This document shows, one piece after another, positions 42,068 to 51,033 of a stretch of 64,000 bases of DNA. The notes beneath the pieces are model-generated. The model had not been told where the DNA came from. It ran no database searches and saw nothing but the letters and a program-made list of their open reading frames with translations. Every line of letters begins with the position of its first letter. Position 1 is the first letter of the stretch. The translations under genes and the position numbers were made by a program. The stretch comes from Fibrobacter sp. UWR2 (lineage in GTDB: Bacteria > Fibrobacterota > Fibrobacteria > Fibrobacterales > Fibrobacteraceae), in NCBI RefSeq assembly GCF_002210285.1, contig NZ_MWQE01000001.1, positions 62,001 through 126,000 on the forward strand. The letters run 5' to 3'.

Positions 42068-44872
42068 ATGTTTTATAAATGTTCCATAAAAGATGTTGCC
42101 CGTGCTTGCAGGATTCCACTGCTCGTTCTGCTTGCTTTTGCTGCTGTTATCGGGTGTTCGGACGAAGTTTCCTCTAGACCCCCGCAGCCATTTGAACCAC
42201 CTGAAGATTCGCTCTCTGAAAATCCCGGATTCGTAAAGTTTAACGCTGCCGGCGATTCCGTGTATCTCGGGTCTGACCTTGCGACAGTCCCTGCCGGCGA
42301 ACGCCCGCGTATGCTGGTAAAATTAAACTACGATTTTTGGCTCTCGAAACATGAGGTGACTTGCGGTGAATACAAGTCGGTGATGGAAGGTCGAGGGTTT
42401 GTGCCTGCATGCGAAAGCGATTCCTTGCCTGTGACCGATGTGACGTTCTACGATGCGGTGCTTTTCGCAAACGCAAGGAGTATTTCGCAGGGTCTGGATA
42501 CCGCCTACAGGTATTCCTCGATGGTGAAGGATAACCTGGGCCACTGCACCTACTTGGAAGGCTATGCGTTTGATCCGCAGTCCAACGGGATTCGCCTCCC
42601 CACCGAGGCGGAGTGGATGTATGTCGCCCGCTGGCATTGGGACGTGCAACATGTGTGGAGCGCAGAAAATTCCGACGACAAACCCCATGGTGTGTGTTCT
42701 GCCGCCCTGCAGGCGGCTGTCTGCGATATGGCCGGTAACGTGATGGAGTGGGTGAACGACTGGTATGCGAACCTGCGCGATACTTCGCTTGTGAATTTTG
42801 CGGGCGCGCCCGATGGCGGTCATCAGGGCAAGCGCATCGTGAAGGGCGGTTCGTTCCGCATGCCGGCAAATGGAATGCAGAGGTATTCCCGTGGTGACGT
42901 GTACACGGTGACGTCCTCTACTCATGCCGAATATGTCGGATTCCGCCTCGCGATAGGCGCCATTCCCGATGCCGTATGGATGAATGACAAGGGCAATGCG
43001 GGGAACAGCCGCTTTGTCGTCATGTCTACTGCCGCAAAGCTTCGCGGGAAGACGGGTTCGTACAACGTAAAACTCGCCTTCAGGAACGACCTGACGGGGA
43101 ATCTTGCGTACATCGACTACTCCAGCGGGGTCCCGAACGTCGAAGAAATTGTCGACACGCTGGAGGTATATCATCCGGATATTTCGCCCGATGGCAAGTA
43201 TGTCGCATTCTGTACAGGAATCGAGGGTGTTGATGCCAAGTCGCATATATACGTGCGTAGTCTCGATGCCATCTGGAGCTATATCGTAAAGCTCGATGTA
43301 GATGGTGCCGCAATCCCGCGCTGGCGTGTGCTGGATTCGGGCGATACGGTAATAGTCTTTGTGACTTCTGCGGCAAACAACAAGGATGACGCGACGTTCC
43401 TTTCGCAGTCTACGTGGCAGGTGCAATTTGCAAATAACGGCTTTGGCGTACCGCAGAAACTCTTTGACGGGGCGTACCATGGTGGCGTAAGTCGCGATGG
43501 CAAGTTTGCCGTTACGGGTTCCACGAGACTGCGGGCTCATATCACGGACAGCACGGGCGCATTTGTCGATACGGTATGGTATGGTGGCGAGCAGGCATGC
43601 AATGCAAGCCTCGCGCGCGATGGCAGTAACCGCACGTTGTTCTTGGATTTTGGTGGGCAAACGGGCCGTACCTTTGTCGGGCAGGACTATGGCACGCATG
43701 AACGCCTGCTTATTGCCGATAGCACCGGCAATCTGATTGAATCCATCGGGATGTCTCCAGGTTACGCGTTTGACCATACGGAATGGGTGCACGATGCCAC
43801 AATGCGTTCCGACGAAAAACTTGTGGTGACCTCGATTACAAATGCCGAAGGCAGGCACGGTTGGGTCTTGCTGGTGGATGTCTCGGATTCTAGCATGATT
43901 GTCCTCCTGGAAGGCGAAGAAATCTGGCATCCTGCCCTCTGGACTCAAGAAGCGGGCAGTGCTCTCCAGACGGATCTGGATCTCGATAGCGCGGGCGTGT
44001 ACTGCGCGCTCGGTGCGGGTGAGGCTCCCTACATGATGCGTTACAAGCTGGAACTCCTCTGGACGTATAAGGACAGCGCGAACGTGGCTATCGTCGGGTC
44101 GTCGCGCCCGCTCGAAGGCCTTGTGCCGGCCTTGTTCAGTGACGATTACTTTGTTATAAACATGGCAAATGTGCCCAACATGGTCTATGGTTCCAAGTAC
44201 CTGTTCGAGAACTATATTCTCCCGCATGTGAAGAATCTCAAGTACCTCGTCGTATCGCTGGATATTGACCTGTGGTTCCATAGTGAGCGGAGCGACTACA
44301 ACTTCTTCTACAATGAGTACAAGAAATATCCGGGCTATGTGTACGACGCAAATCATAACTTCTGGCAAGACAGCGTCCCTACCGGCCTGGCCGAGGTGGT
44401 GCAGTCTTCGTTCGGGTCGGATTTCTATGCGGGCTATTTCCGTGACGAGATGGGCTATGTGCGGTTCAATGCGAAACCCTGGGAAGACCTGCCTGTCGTG
44501 GAATACGATAGCACCTGGATGGATTTTGCCTCGGACAACTACTATGAGGCGCTGGGACACCTTGTGGAAATCATAGAACTGGCCGAAAGCAAGGGCATAT
44601 ATGTTATCGGTATCGTGTTTCCGCAGAATCCGAACTTCCAGAAGACGGGCTCGTTCGGGCGTTACGGCCCGCGCCGCAGCGAGGCTCCCGCGTTGTTGCA
44701 GGGAATAGCAGACCTGAGCAAGGAACACCCGAACTTCATCTTCATGGACGAGAACAAGATGGGGAACCACGATTTCCTGGGTGAAATGAGCAACGACAAG
44801 GACCATCTCGCATATCCCGGGGCGGTCAAGATGACGGCCAAGGTAGATTCGGTTCTCCGGACCCTTAAGTAA
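42068..44872 (+). CDS. TIGR02171-family lipoprotein: FGE-sulfatase-like, PD40-like and SGNH-like regions
   Basis: About 934 residues; the family is a Fibrobacter paralogous group of unknown function. A lipoprotein signal (AAVIGC) is followed by a formylglycine-generating-enzyme-like domain (about 55-300): SKHEVTCGEYKSVM, RLPTEAEWMYVARWHW, DMAGNVMEWVNDWY, KGGSFRMPANG and EYVGFRLA. The next region is WD40/PD40-like (HPDISPDGKYVAFCTG). The C-terminal 280 residues (VAIVGSSRPLEGLVPAL ... KDHLAYPGA) are reminiscent of SGNH hydrolases but lack a clear GDS motif. ATG 42068 lies 2 nt after the stop of the nine-codon frame 42036-42065; ATG 42047 is an alternative. The FGE-like domain lacks an obvious catalytic Cys pair, so it may be non-enzymatic. 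Confidence 0.8.
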   Translation: MFYKCSIKDVARACRIPLLVLLAFAAVIGCSDEVSSRPPQPFEPPEDSLSENPGFVKFNAAGDSVYLGSDLATVPAGERPRMLVKLNYDFWLSKHEVTCGEYKSVMEGRGFVPACESDSLPVTDVTFYDAVLFANARSISQGLDTAYRYSSMVKDNLGHCTYLEGYAFDPQSNGIRLPTEAEWMYVARWHWDVQHVWSAENSDDKPHGVCSAALQAAVCDMAGNVMEWVNDWYANLRDTSLVNFAGAPDGGHQGKRIVKGGSFRMPANGMQRYSRGDVYTVTSSTHAEYVGFRLAIGAIPDAVWMNDKGNAGNSRFVVMSTAAKLRGKTGSYNVKLAFRNDLTGNLAYIDYSSGVPNVEEIVDTLEVYHPDISPDGKYVAFCTGIEGVDAKSHIYVRSLDAIWSYIVKLDVDGAAIPRWRVLDSGDTVIVFVTSAANNKDDATFLSQSTWQVQFANNGFGVPQKLFDGAYHGGVSRDGKFAVTGSTRLRAHITDSTGAFVDTVWYGGEQACNASLARDGSNRTLFLDFGGQTGRTFVGQDYGTHERLLIADSTGNLIESIGMSPGYAFDHTEWVHDATMRSDEKLVVTSITNAEGRHGWVLLVDVSDSSMIVLLEGEEIWHPALWTQEAGSALQTDLDLDSAGVYCALGAGEAPYMMRYKLELLWTYKDSANVAIVGSSRPLEGLVPALFSDDYFVINMANVPNMVYGSKYLFENYILPHVKNLKYLVVSLDIDLWFHSERSDYNFFYNEYKKYPGYVYDANHNFWQDSVPTGLAEVVQSSFGSDFYAGYFRDEMGYVRFNAKPWEDLPVVEYDSTWMDFASDNYYEALGHLVEIIELAESKGIYVIGIVFPQNPNFQKTGSFGRYGPRRSEAPALLQGIADLSKEHPNFIFMDENKMGNHDFLGEMSNDKDHLAYPGAVKMTAKVDSVLRTLK

Positions 44873-44930
44873 ATGAAAAGATACCTTGAAGCGCTTTTTG
44901 TAAACAAAAAGTGACGAAAAATGGAAAAAA

Positions 44931-44964
44931 GGCGACTTTTATGAAAGTCGCCTCTGTTTTTTTT
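44931..44964 (+). terminator. Terminator after the TIGR02171 gene
   Basis: A 9-bp stem (44931-44939 with 44944-44952) is followed by TCTG and eight T. Confidence 0.9.
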
Positions 44965-45049
44965 GACGATTTGTCCACGGTAAAAAAATGCCTTTACGTG
45001 ACCTTCCGTGTTTTTCGGGATACTTTTAGGGTAACACAAGAGGTGTGAT

Positions 45050-46693
45050 ATGGATGTGAAAAAATTCTCCCAGGTCCTGACGGTTGCGTGCGGGCTTATT
45101 GGCGGTGCACTGCTTGTACCGACGCTTTCGCAGGCTGCTCCGGACCCTAACTTCCACATTTACATTGCGTATGGCCAGTCCAACATGGAAGGCAACGCGA
45201 CGAACTTTACCGATGTCGACAAGAAGGAACATCCCCGCGTGAAGATGTTTGCGACGACGGAGTGCAGCAATCTCGGGCGCCCCACGGTCGGTGAGGTCTA
45301 CCCGGCTATTCCGCCGATGTTCAAGTGTAACCAGGGCCTTTCTGTGGCTGACTGGTTCGGCCGCCATATGGCCGATTCCCTCCCGGACATCACCATCGGC
45401 ATTATTCCGGTGGCCGTGGGCGGTACCAGCATTCGCCTGTTTGACCCGGATGACTACAAGGCTTATCTGAGTACGGCAGAGAGCTGGCTGCAGAACAGCG
45501 CCAAGGCTTACGGTAACGATGGTAATGCCATGAAGCGCATCATTGACGTTGCCAAGAAGGCCCAAGAAAAGGGCGTTATCAAGGGCATTATCTTCCACCA
45601 GGGCGAAACCGACGGCGGTATGGGCCAGGGCGTGTGGGAAGGCAAGGTCAAGAAGACCTACGAATACATGCTTACCCAGCTTGGTTTGAACGCCGAAGAG
45701 ACTCCGTTTGTCGCGGGCGAAATGGTGGACGGCGGTTCGTGTGCGGGCTTTAGCAGCCGCGTACGCGGGCTTTCCAACTACATTGCGAACTTTGGTGTGG
45801 CGAGTTCCGCGGGCTACGGCAGCAAGGGCGACGGCCTGCACTTTACGGTGGAAGGCTACCGCGGCATGGGCGAACGCTACGCCCAGCAGATGCTCAAGCT
45901 TATCAATGTCGAACCGGTGGAACCCGAACCGCAGACTCCGTTTGGCGGCACGGTGGTTGAACTCCCGGGCAAGATCGAGGCCGGAAACTTCGACGTTCCG
46001 GGCAAGGGTAGCGGCAACGATTCCTACAAGGAAAACGATTCCGATGACCATGGTGCCGAAAGCAACGGAGGCAAGAGCTACCGCGAAGGCACGGGTGTCG
46101 ATATCTACAAGAAGGCTACGGGCTATGTGGTGGGCTACAACCAGGAAGGCGAGTGGCTCGAGTATACCGTGAATGTGAAGGAAGCGGGCGACTACACGAT
46201 GTTTGCCGCTGTGGCGACGGATAACGCGACATCCGCCTTCCAGCTTTCCATTGACGGAGAAAATATTACGGATGCGCTCCTTGCCTCAAAAACCGATGTG
46301 GCGGGCACATTCGATGACTTTAGCAAGGTCCAGGCGAACGTGACGCTCCCCGCGGGCGAGCATATCCTGAGGATGACGGTGACGGCCTCCTGGTTCGATG
46401 TGGACTACTTCACCTTCGTGAAGGGCAAGGACGCTACCGACCCCGATGAGCCCCCCTCCTTTGTCAAGCCCGCCTTTGTGTCGCATGCGACTGAAACGGA
46501 GTCCAATTTCGCGGTCGTTGACCTGCAGGGACGTGTGATTTTCAGCATGCAAGCAAAAAATATGAACGAGGCAGTGGCAAAAGTGAAAAATAGTGTGATG
46601 CACAACATTGCCTCTAAGGGCGTATATTTTGTAGTTTCTAACCCAGGAACCTCAAAGCAGCAAATGAAAAAGGTGGTCATCAATGAGAAATAG
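45050..46693 (+). CDS. CE6-type acetyl xylan esterase with CBM6 and C-terminal domain
   Basis: A 547-residue secreted esterase removing acetyl groups from xylan. After a signal peptide ending LSQA, the sialate-O-acetylesterase-like domain (about 33-285) shows the nucleophile block YGQSNMEG (about residue 45), HQGETDGG (about 185) and DGLHFT with the catalytic His. A CBM6 domain (about 301-457: LPGKIEAGNFD, GVDIYKKATGYVVGY, GEWLEYTVNV) binds the polysaccharide. The last 65 residues are the conserved C-terminal domain (FAVVDLQGRVIF ... KGVYFVV). It is the first gene of a four-enzyme hemicellulose locus. It overlaps a 27-codon frame at its 3' end. Confidence 0.92.
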   Translation: MDVKKFSQVLTVACGLIGGALLVPTLSQAAPDPNFHIYIAYGQSNMEGNATNFTDVDKKEHPRVKMFATTECSNLGRPTVGEVYPAIPPMFKCNQGLSVADWFGRHMADSLPDITIGIIPVAVGGTSIRLFDPDDYKAYLSTAESWLQNSAKAYGNDGNAMKRIIDVAKKAQEKGVIKGIIFHQGETDGGMGQGVWEGKVKKTYEYMLTQLGLNAEETPFVAGEMVDGGSCAGFSSRVRGLSNYIANFGVASSAGYGSKGDGLHFTVEGYRGMGERYAQQMLKLINVEPVEPEPQTPFGGTVVELPGKIEAGNFDVPGKGSGNDSYKENDSDDHGAESNGGKSYREGTGVDIYKKATGYVVGYNQEGEWLEYTVNVKEAGDYTMFAAVATDNATSAFQLSIDGENITDALLASKTDVAGTFDDFSKVQANVTLPAGEHILRMTVTASWFDVDYFTFVKGKDATDPDEPPSFVKPAFVSHATETESNFAVVDLQGRVIFSMQAKNMNEAVAKVKNSVMHNIASKGVYFVVSNPGTSKQQMKKVVINEK

Positions 46694-46766
46694 CGAATTT
46701 ATCATCGTTAAGCAGATTGCGTTCTTTATTGTTGTCGCTGTTACCCTTGGGTTCATTTACGGCTAG
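46683..46766 (+). CDS. 27-residue single-helix membrane peptide
   Basis: A short frame overlapping the last 11 nt of the CE6 gene: MRNSEFIIVKQI followed by a hydrophobic run AFFIVVAVTLGFIYG, i.e. a short charged N-terminus and one membrane helix. It ends before a terminator, so it would be translated from the CE6 mRNA by coupling. No homologue is known to me and it may be fortuitous, but the composition looks like a real membrane micropeptide. Confidence 0.4.
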   Translation: MRNSEFIIVKQIAFFIVVAVTLGFIYG

Positions 46767-46791
46767 GTAATTCAATAATCGCATCAAAAAA

Positions 46792-46820
46792 GGCTCCGGT
46801 CATGCCGGGGCCTTGTTTTT
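46792..46820 (+). terminator. Terminator after the CE6 gene
   Basis: An 8-bp stem (46792-46799 with 46805-46812, one G-T pair) is followed by TTGTTTTTTT. Confidence 0.85.
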
Positions 46821-46950
46821 TTGCGCTATCCCTATTGACAAAAAGTCCATAAAAAGCAGCTCTAAAGTATATAAAAAGGGCTCTTCTAGAGGTATTTTTA
46901 GGTTATGGAATTGTGCAGGGGTGGTGCCCTGCGCAAAAAGGAGTTTCTGT

Positions 46951-49287
46951 ATGGGATGTTTCCGTTTACTGGCCCGCGTAGCGTGCGCTACGATGATTTC
47001 TGCTGGCGTTGCCGCAGCAGTCACAGTCAATAACCCGATTATGTTCGTCGATAGCCCGGACCCTTCCATTGTCCGCGTTGACGACGCCTACTACATGGTG
47101 ACAACGACCATGCACTTTGCGCCTGGCGTGCCTGTCTTCAAGAGCACCGACCTTGCGCAGTGGCGCACGGTGGGCTATGCCTACCAGACCCTCACCAATA
47201 ACGACAACATGAACTTGAACGGCGGCAAGGACGCCTACGGCAAGGGTTCCTGGGCATCGAGCATCCGTTACCACAAGGGGTTCTTCTACGTATTGACGCC
47301 GTCTTACACCACGAACAAGACGCACCTTTACAAGACCGCCGATGTGGAAAGCGGCCAGTGGAGCGAAGTGCAGCTCCCGTTCTATCACGATCCGTCCCTG
47401 TTCTTCGATGACGACGGTACCGTTTGGGTGTTCTACGGCAGTGGCGACCAGATCAGCTACGTGCAGCTGAACGACGATGCGAGCGGCGTGAAGGCCGGTG
47501 GCAAGAGCGGTAAGCTCGGCGGCGTGAGCGTGAACCAGGTGACTGGCACTAGCAACTATTACGTGCAGCAGGAAGGCTCGCACATGGAAAAGGTGAACGG
47601 CGAATACTACCTGTTCACGATTTCTTGGCCGGCCGGCAAGAGCCGTAGCGAAATTGTTTACCGTTCCAAGAGCCTGCTCTCCGGATTTAGCGGAAGGTAT
47701 TTCCTCTCCGATAACGGTGTTGCGCAGGGCGGCATTTTCGATACTCCCGAAGGCAAGTGGTATGCCCTGTTGTTCCGCGATTCCGGCCCGGTTGGCCGTA
47801 TGTCGCACCTGGTCCCGATGGAATGGAAGGACGGCTGGCCGGTTCCGACCAGCGGAAGCAAGGCTCCCTCTACGATTGACCTGCCGGAATCCCCGCTCCC
47901 GGGCTACGGCATGGTCACCAGCGATGATTTCGAATCTAGTGAACTTGCTCTTGAATGGCAGTTCAACCATAACCCCGATAACAAGAACTGGAGTTTGTCT
48001 GCAAATCCGGGCTTCTACCGCATTACTACGGGCCGCACCGATAGTCGCGTGGTGAATGCAAAGAACACGCTGACCCAGCGCTCCTTTGGCCCCAAGAGCT
48101 CCGGCCGTACGCTTGTCGATGGCACCGGCATGAAGGATGGCGATATGGCTGGCCTCGTTGCCCTGCAAGATGACAAGGGCTTTGTGGCGCTTGCTAAAGA
48201 TGGCGGCAGCTACAAGGTGGTGATGTACACCGGGAATAAGGACGGTGAAAGCCTGAAGGATAGCAAGGCGATTTCGGGTTCCAAGGTTTACCTGCGAATT
48301 GATTTCGACATTCCGGTTGACCGCGGTACCGCATACTTCTACTACAGCACCGATGGTAACTCTTGGACCAAGATCGGTAGCGACGTGAAACTCAATTACG
48401 ACCTCCACATGTTCGTGGGCGTACGCTGGGGCCTCTTCAACTTTGCGACAAAGACTGCCGGCGGCTATGCGGACTTTGACTGGTTCAAGGTCGGTGTCGA
48501 CGTGAACGATGAAATCTATCTCGATGGTGCCAGCTCGGAACCTGTTCCCCAGACTCCGTTCTGTGCCGCTGGCGAGAACTGCCCCGCAATTTCGCTCCCA
48601 GGCAAGATCGAAGCCGAGAATTTCGATGTGCCGGGCAAGGGCAAGGATGGCTCCTCTTACTATGATGGCGATTCCGAAAATCACGGAACGAGCAACTACC
48701 GCGAAGGCACTGGCGTGGACCTCTACGAAAAGGCAACTGGCGTCGTTGTGGGCTACAATAGCGAAGGCGACTGGCTCGAATATACCGTGAATATCAAGGA
48801 AGCGGGCGAGTACACCATGTTTGCGGCTGTCGCTGCGGCTGGATCCACTTCGAGCTTCAAACTTTCCCTAGATGGCGAGGACATTACTGAAGAAATCGCG
48901 GTGCCGGCAGCAAGTTCCGGTGAAGACAACTACGACGATTATAACAAGGTGAAGGCCAATGTAACGCTCCCTGCAGGCGAACACGTGCTCCGCTTTACGG
49001 TTGTTGGCGCCTGGCTTGACATCGACTACTTTACATTCGTGAAGGGTGCTAATGCTACGGACCCTGAACCTATTGACCCGACAGGTATCGTAAAGAATGT
49101 CCGTTTCGATGTGCAGGGCGTGCAGACCTACCGCGTGTTCTCCCTGAACGGTACGCTCGTGGGCTCCGTGGATGCGGTCAGTACATACGAGGTTCAGTCC
49201 AAGGTCCGCGCGATGGTTTCCGAGAAGGGCGTGTACCTTATCCGTGGCCAGAATGGACTGACTCGCCGCGTTCTAGTTACAAAGTAG
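46951..49287 (+). CDS. GH43 family glycosidase with ConA-like C2 domain and CBM6
   Basis: A 778-residue secreted enzyme, probably a xylosidase or arabinofuranosidase. The open frame reaches back to 46813, within the terminator, but AAGGAG at 46938-46943 sets ATG 46951, which yields a signal peptide. The five-bladed propeller catalytic domain (about 29-310) begins FVDSPDPSIVRVDDAYYMV with the catalytic-base Asp. Residues about 317-530 form the beta-sandwich domain often attached to GH43 xylosidases (DDFESSELALEWQFNHNPDN). CBM6 (about 546-699) and the C-terminal domain (VFSLNGTLVG ... KGVYLIRG) follow. The exact subfamily and substrate are not certain. A strong terminator follows the gene. Confidence 0.9.
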   Translation: MGCFRLLARVACATMISAGVAAAVTVNNPIMFVDSPDPSIVRVDDAYYMVTTTMHFAPGVPVFKSTDLAQWRTVGYAYQTLTNNDNMNLNGGKDAYGKGSWASSIRYHKGFFYVLTPSYTTNKTHLYKTADVESGQWSEVQLPFYHDPSLFFDDDGTVWVFYGSGDQISYVQLNDDASGVKAGGKSGKLGGVSVNQVTGTSNYYVQQEGSHMEKVNGEYYLFTISWPAGKSRSEIVYRSKSLLSGFSGRYFLSDNGVAQGGIFDTPEGKWYALLFRDSGPVGRMSHLVPMEWKDGWPVPTSGSKAPSTIDLPESPLPGYGMVTSDDFESSELALEWQFNHNPDNKNWSLSANPGFYRITTGRTDSRVVNAKNTLTQRSFGPKSSGRTLVDGTGMKDGDMAGLVALQDDKGFVALAKDGGSYKVVMYTGNKDGESLKDSKAISGSKVYLRIDFDIPVDRGTAYFYYSTDGNSWTKIGSDVKLNYDLHMFVGVRWGLFNFATKTAGGYADFDWFKVGVDVNDEIYLDGASSEPVPQTPFCAAGENCPAISLPGKIEAENFDVPGKGKDGSSYYDGDSENHGTSNYREGTGVDLYEKATGVVVGYNSEGDWLEYTVNIKEAGEYTMFAAVAAAGSTSSFKLSLDGEDITEEIAVPAASSGEDNYDDYNKVKANVTLPAGEHVLRFTVVGAWLDIDYFTFVKGANATDPEPIDPTGIVKNVRFDVQGVQTYRVFSLNGTLVGSVDAVSTYEVQSKVRAMVSEKGVYLIRGQNGLTRRVLVTK

Positions 49288-49315
49288 TCTTTAACAATTT
49301 GATAATGCTTTATTT

Positions 49316-49342
49316 CCCCCGCACATGGTTGCGGGGGTTTTT
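49316..49342 (+). terminator. Terminator after the GH43 gene
   Basis: An 8-bp CCCCCGCA/TGCGGGGG stem is followed by TTTTT. Confidence 0.9.
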
Positions 49343-49388
49343 CGTATATATCTTTAGATTGGTGTAAAATGTTCAAAAAGGAGAACAG

Positions 49389-50900
49389 ATGTTTGGACGC
49401 AGATCTCTCTCTGCGAAGGCCCTCTCTGCCTTCGCGCTGGCTGCCGCGACAATCGCGGTGGCCCCGGTTTTTGCTGACAACCTAAACGTGAACGGTGCTA
49501 ACCGTACGATGAACGTGTATGCCCCGAAAAATATCGAGAAGGGCCGCCCGCTCATCATTCAGATGCACGGTATGAACCAGGATGCGCCATACCAGCAGAA
49601 CGCTGCCAAGTGGGAATCGATTGCCGATACGGCACGCTTCGTGGTGGTGTTCCCGAATGGTGAGAACAAGGCCTGGGATATCGGTGGTGACAAGGATATC
49701 AATTTCCTGAAGGCAATCATCAATGAGATGTACAGCAGGTATGGCATCGACAAGAACCGCGTTTACGTATCGGGCTTCTCGATGGGCGGTATGATGAGCT
49801 ACCATGCGGCAAACAAGATGGGCGACATGATTGCAGCCATCGCGCCCGTTTCGGGTGGCGGTGGCGTGAACTCGCCCAAGCGCGCCATGCCGATTATGCA
49901 TACGCACGGCACGAGCGACGACGTGGTGAACTACAACAGCACCGTGAATACCCTCAAGGGCTGGGTCAACGCGCAAAAGTGTTCTAGCAATTCGCAGAAG
50001 ATCAAACCGTATCCCTCGACAAAGCCGGGCTCTGCCGCTTCCCTCGAAATCTGGAGCGGCTGCACCGACAACGTGGAAGTTCGCTTGCTGACTATTGAAG
50101 GCAAGGGCCACTGGTATTCCATGGACGAGGCTGTCAGTGTCAATACGAGCGTGGAAATCTGGAACTTCGTGAAGAACTACTCGCTCGACGGTTCCAGCAT
50201 TACGCCTCCGGCCCCTGCGATTGTGGTGCCGACCAACCGCGACAGCATTTTTAACGGCGGTTTCGATTCCAGCGCGGTGGCCTGGGACTTGCAGCTGCAT
50301 GGCGATGCGAGTGCAGTGGGTGAGGCGAAGGATGGCAAGTACCAGCTCGATATCTCGGCAATCGGCACGCAGAACTACCAGGTGCAACTGATCCAGCACG
50401 ACTTGCACCTAGAAAAGGGCCAGTGGTATGAAATCAGCTTTGACGCGAGTGCGGGGGCTGCCCGTACGCTCGAGGTGAACGTGGAACAGCACAACGACCC
50501 GTGGGATTCCTACCTTACGGAGAAGCAAAATTTTGAAATTGGGACTACATCGAAGACGTTTACGTTCCAGTTCCAGATGACGGCCGCGACCGATACGAAT
50601 AGCCGCCTGAGCTTCAATGCGGGCGCCGCTACCGGCATGCTCACGCTCGACAACGTAAAAATCGTGAAGACGGATGCCCCTGCCGATACGGGAAAAACCG
50701 CTCTGCGCGGGGTGCAGTTTGTGCGCGAACAGCCGGCATCGTATGCCGTGTTCGACCTGCGCGGACACAGGCTCGGGACGGTCGAATTGCAAGATGCGAC
50801 CGAGGCAGAGACACTCCTGCGCGCGGGTTACACGAAGGGAGTTTACCTCCTGCGTGGCCTGAAGGGCGAAAAATCGTTCCTGGTGCCCGTTTCCCGCTAA
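49389..50900 (+). CDS. CE1-type feruloyl/acetyl esterase with carbohydrate-binding and C-terminal domains
   Basis: A 503-residue secreted alpha/beta-hydrolase of the PHB-depolymerase-like CE1 group. AAAGGAGA is 5 nt before ATG 49389; the signal peptide ends PVFA. The catalytic region (about 31-265) has QMHGMNQDAP, the nucleophile elbow GFSMGGMMS (about residue 133) and GKGHWYS with the His. It is followed by a jelly-roll module (about 285-430, FNGGFDSSAVAWDLQLHGDA) resembling CBM4/9 rather than CBM6. The conserved C-terminal domain (AVFDLRGHRLGTVE ... KGVYLLRG) ends the protein. Its position between GH43 and GH27 genes supports a role in removing ferulate or acetate from arabinoxylan. Confidence 0.88.
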   Translation: MFGRRSLSAKALSAFALAAATIAVAPVFADNLNVNGANRTMNVYAPKNIEKGRPLIIQMHGMNQDAPYQQNAAKWESIADTARFVVVFPNGENKAWDIGGDKDINFLKAIINEMYSRYGIDKNRVYVSGFSMGGMMSYHAANKMGDMIAAIAPVSGGGGVNSPKRAMPIMHTHGTSDDVVNYNSTVNTLKGWVNAQKCSSNSQKIKPYPSTKPGSAASLEIWSGCTDNVEVRLLTIEGKGHWYSMDEAVSVNTSVEIWNFVKNYSLDGSSITPPAPAIVVPTNRDSIFNGGFDSSAVAWDLQLHGDASAVGEAKDGKYQLDISAIGTQNYQVQLIQHDLHLEKGQWYEISFDASAGAARTLEVNVEQHNDPWDSYLTEKQNFEIGTTSKTFTFQFQMTAATDTNSRLSFNAGAATGMLTLDNVKIVKTDAPADTGKTALRGVQFVREQPASYAVFDLRGHRLGTVELQDATEAETLLRAGYTKGVYLLRGLKGEKSFLVPVSR

Positions 50901-51033
50901 AAACCGCTGAAATCGCCAATTTTCTCATAGTGCGCCATTGATAAATAATCAATGGCGCCTTCTGTTATGGCGGGTATTTTGCCCATTTTGGAGAGTATTT
51001 TTAAATCAGCAAATCAAAAAAGTGGAGATGAAG

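Noticed and set aside
42323-44806. 827-codon minus-strand frame opposite the TIGR02171 gene
   Set aside because: No start signal or motif; the plus strand encodes a lipoprotein with recognisable domains.
46835-46873. TTGACA followed by TATATA as a promoter of the GH43 gene
   Set aside because: The spacing of 27 bp is too long and no better -10 was found at 16-18 bp.
46813-46950. N-terminal extension of the GH43 gene
   Set aside because: It would start in a terminator and bury the signal peptide; a ribosome binding site precedes ATG 46951.
46966-48684. 572-codon minus-strand frame opposite the GH43 gene
   Set aside because: Antisense shadow of a clear GH43-CBM6 enzyme.
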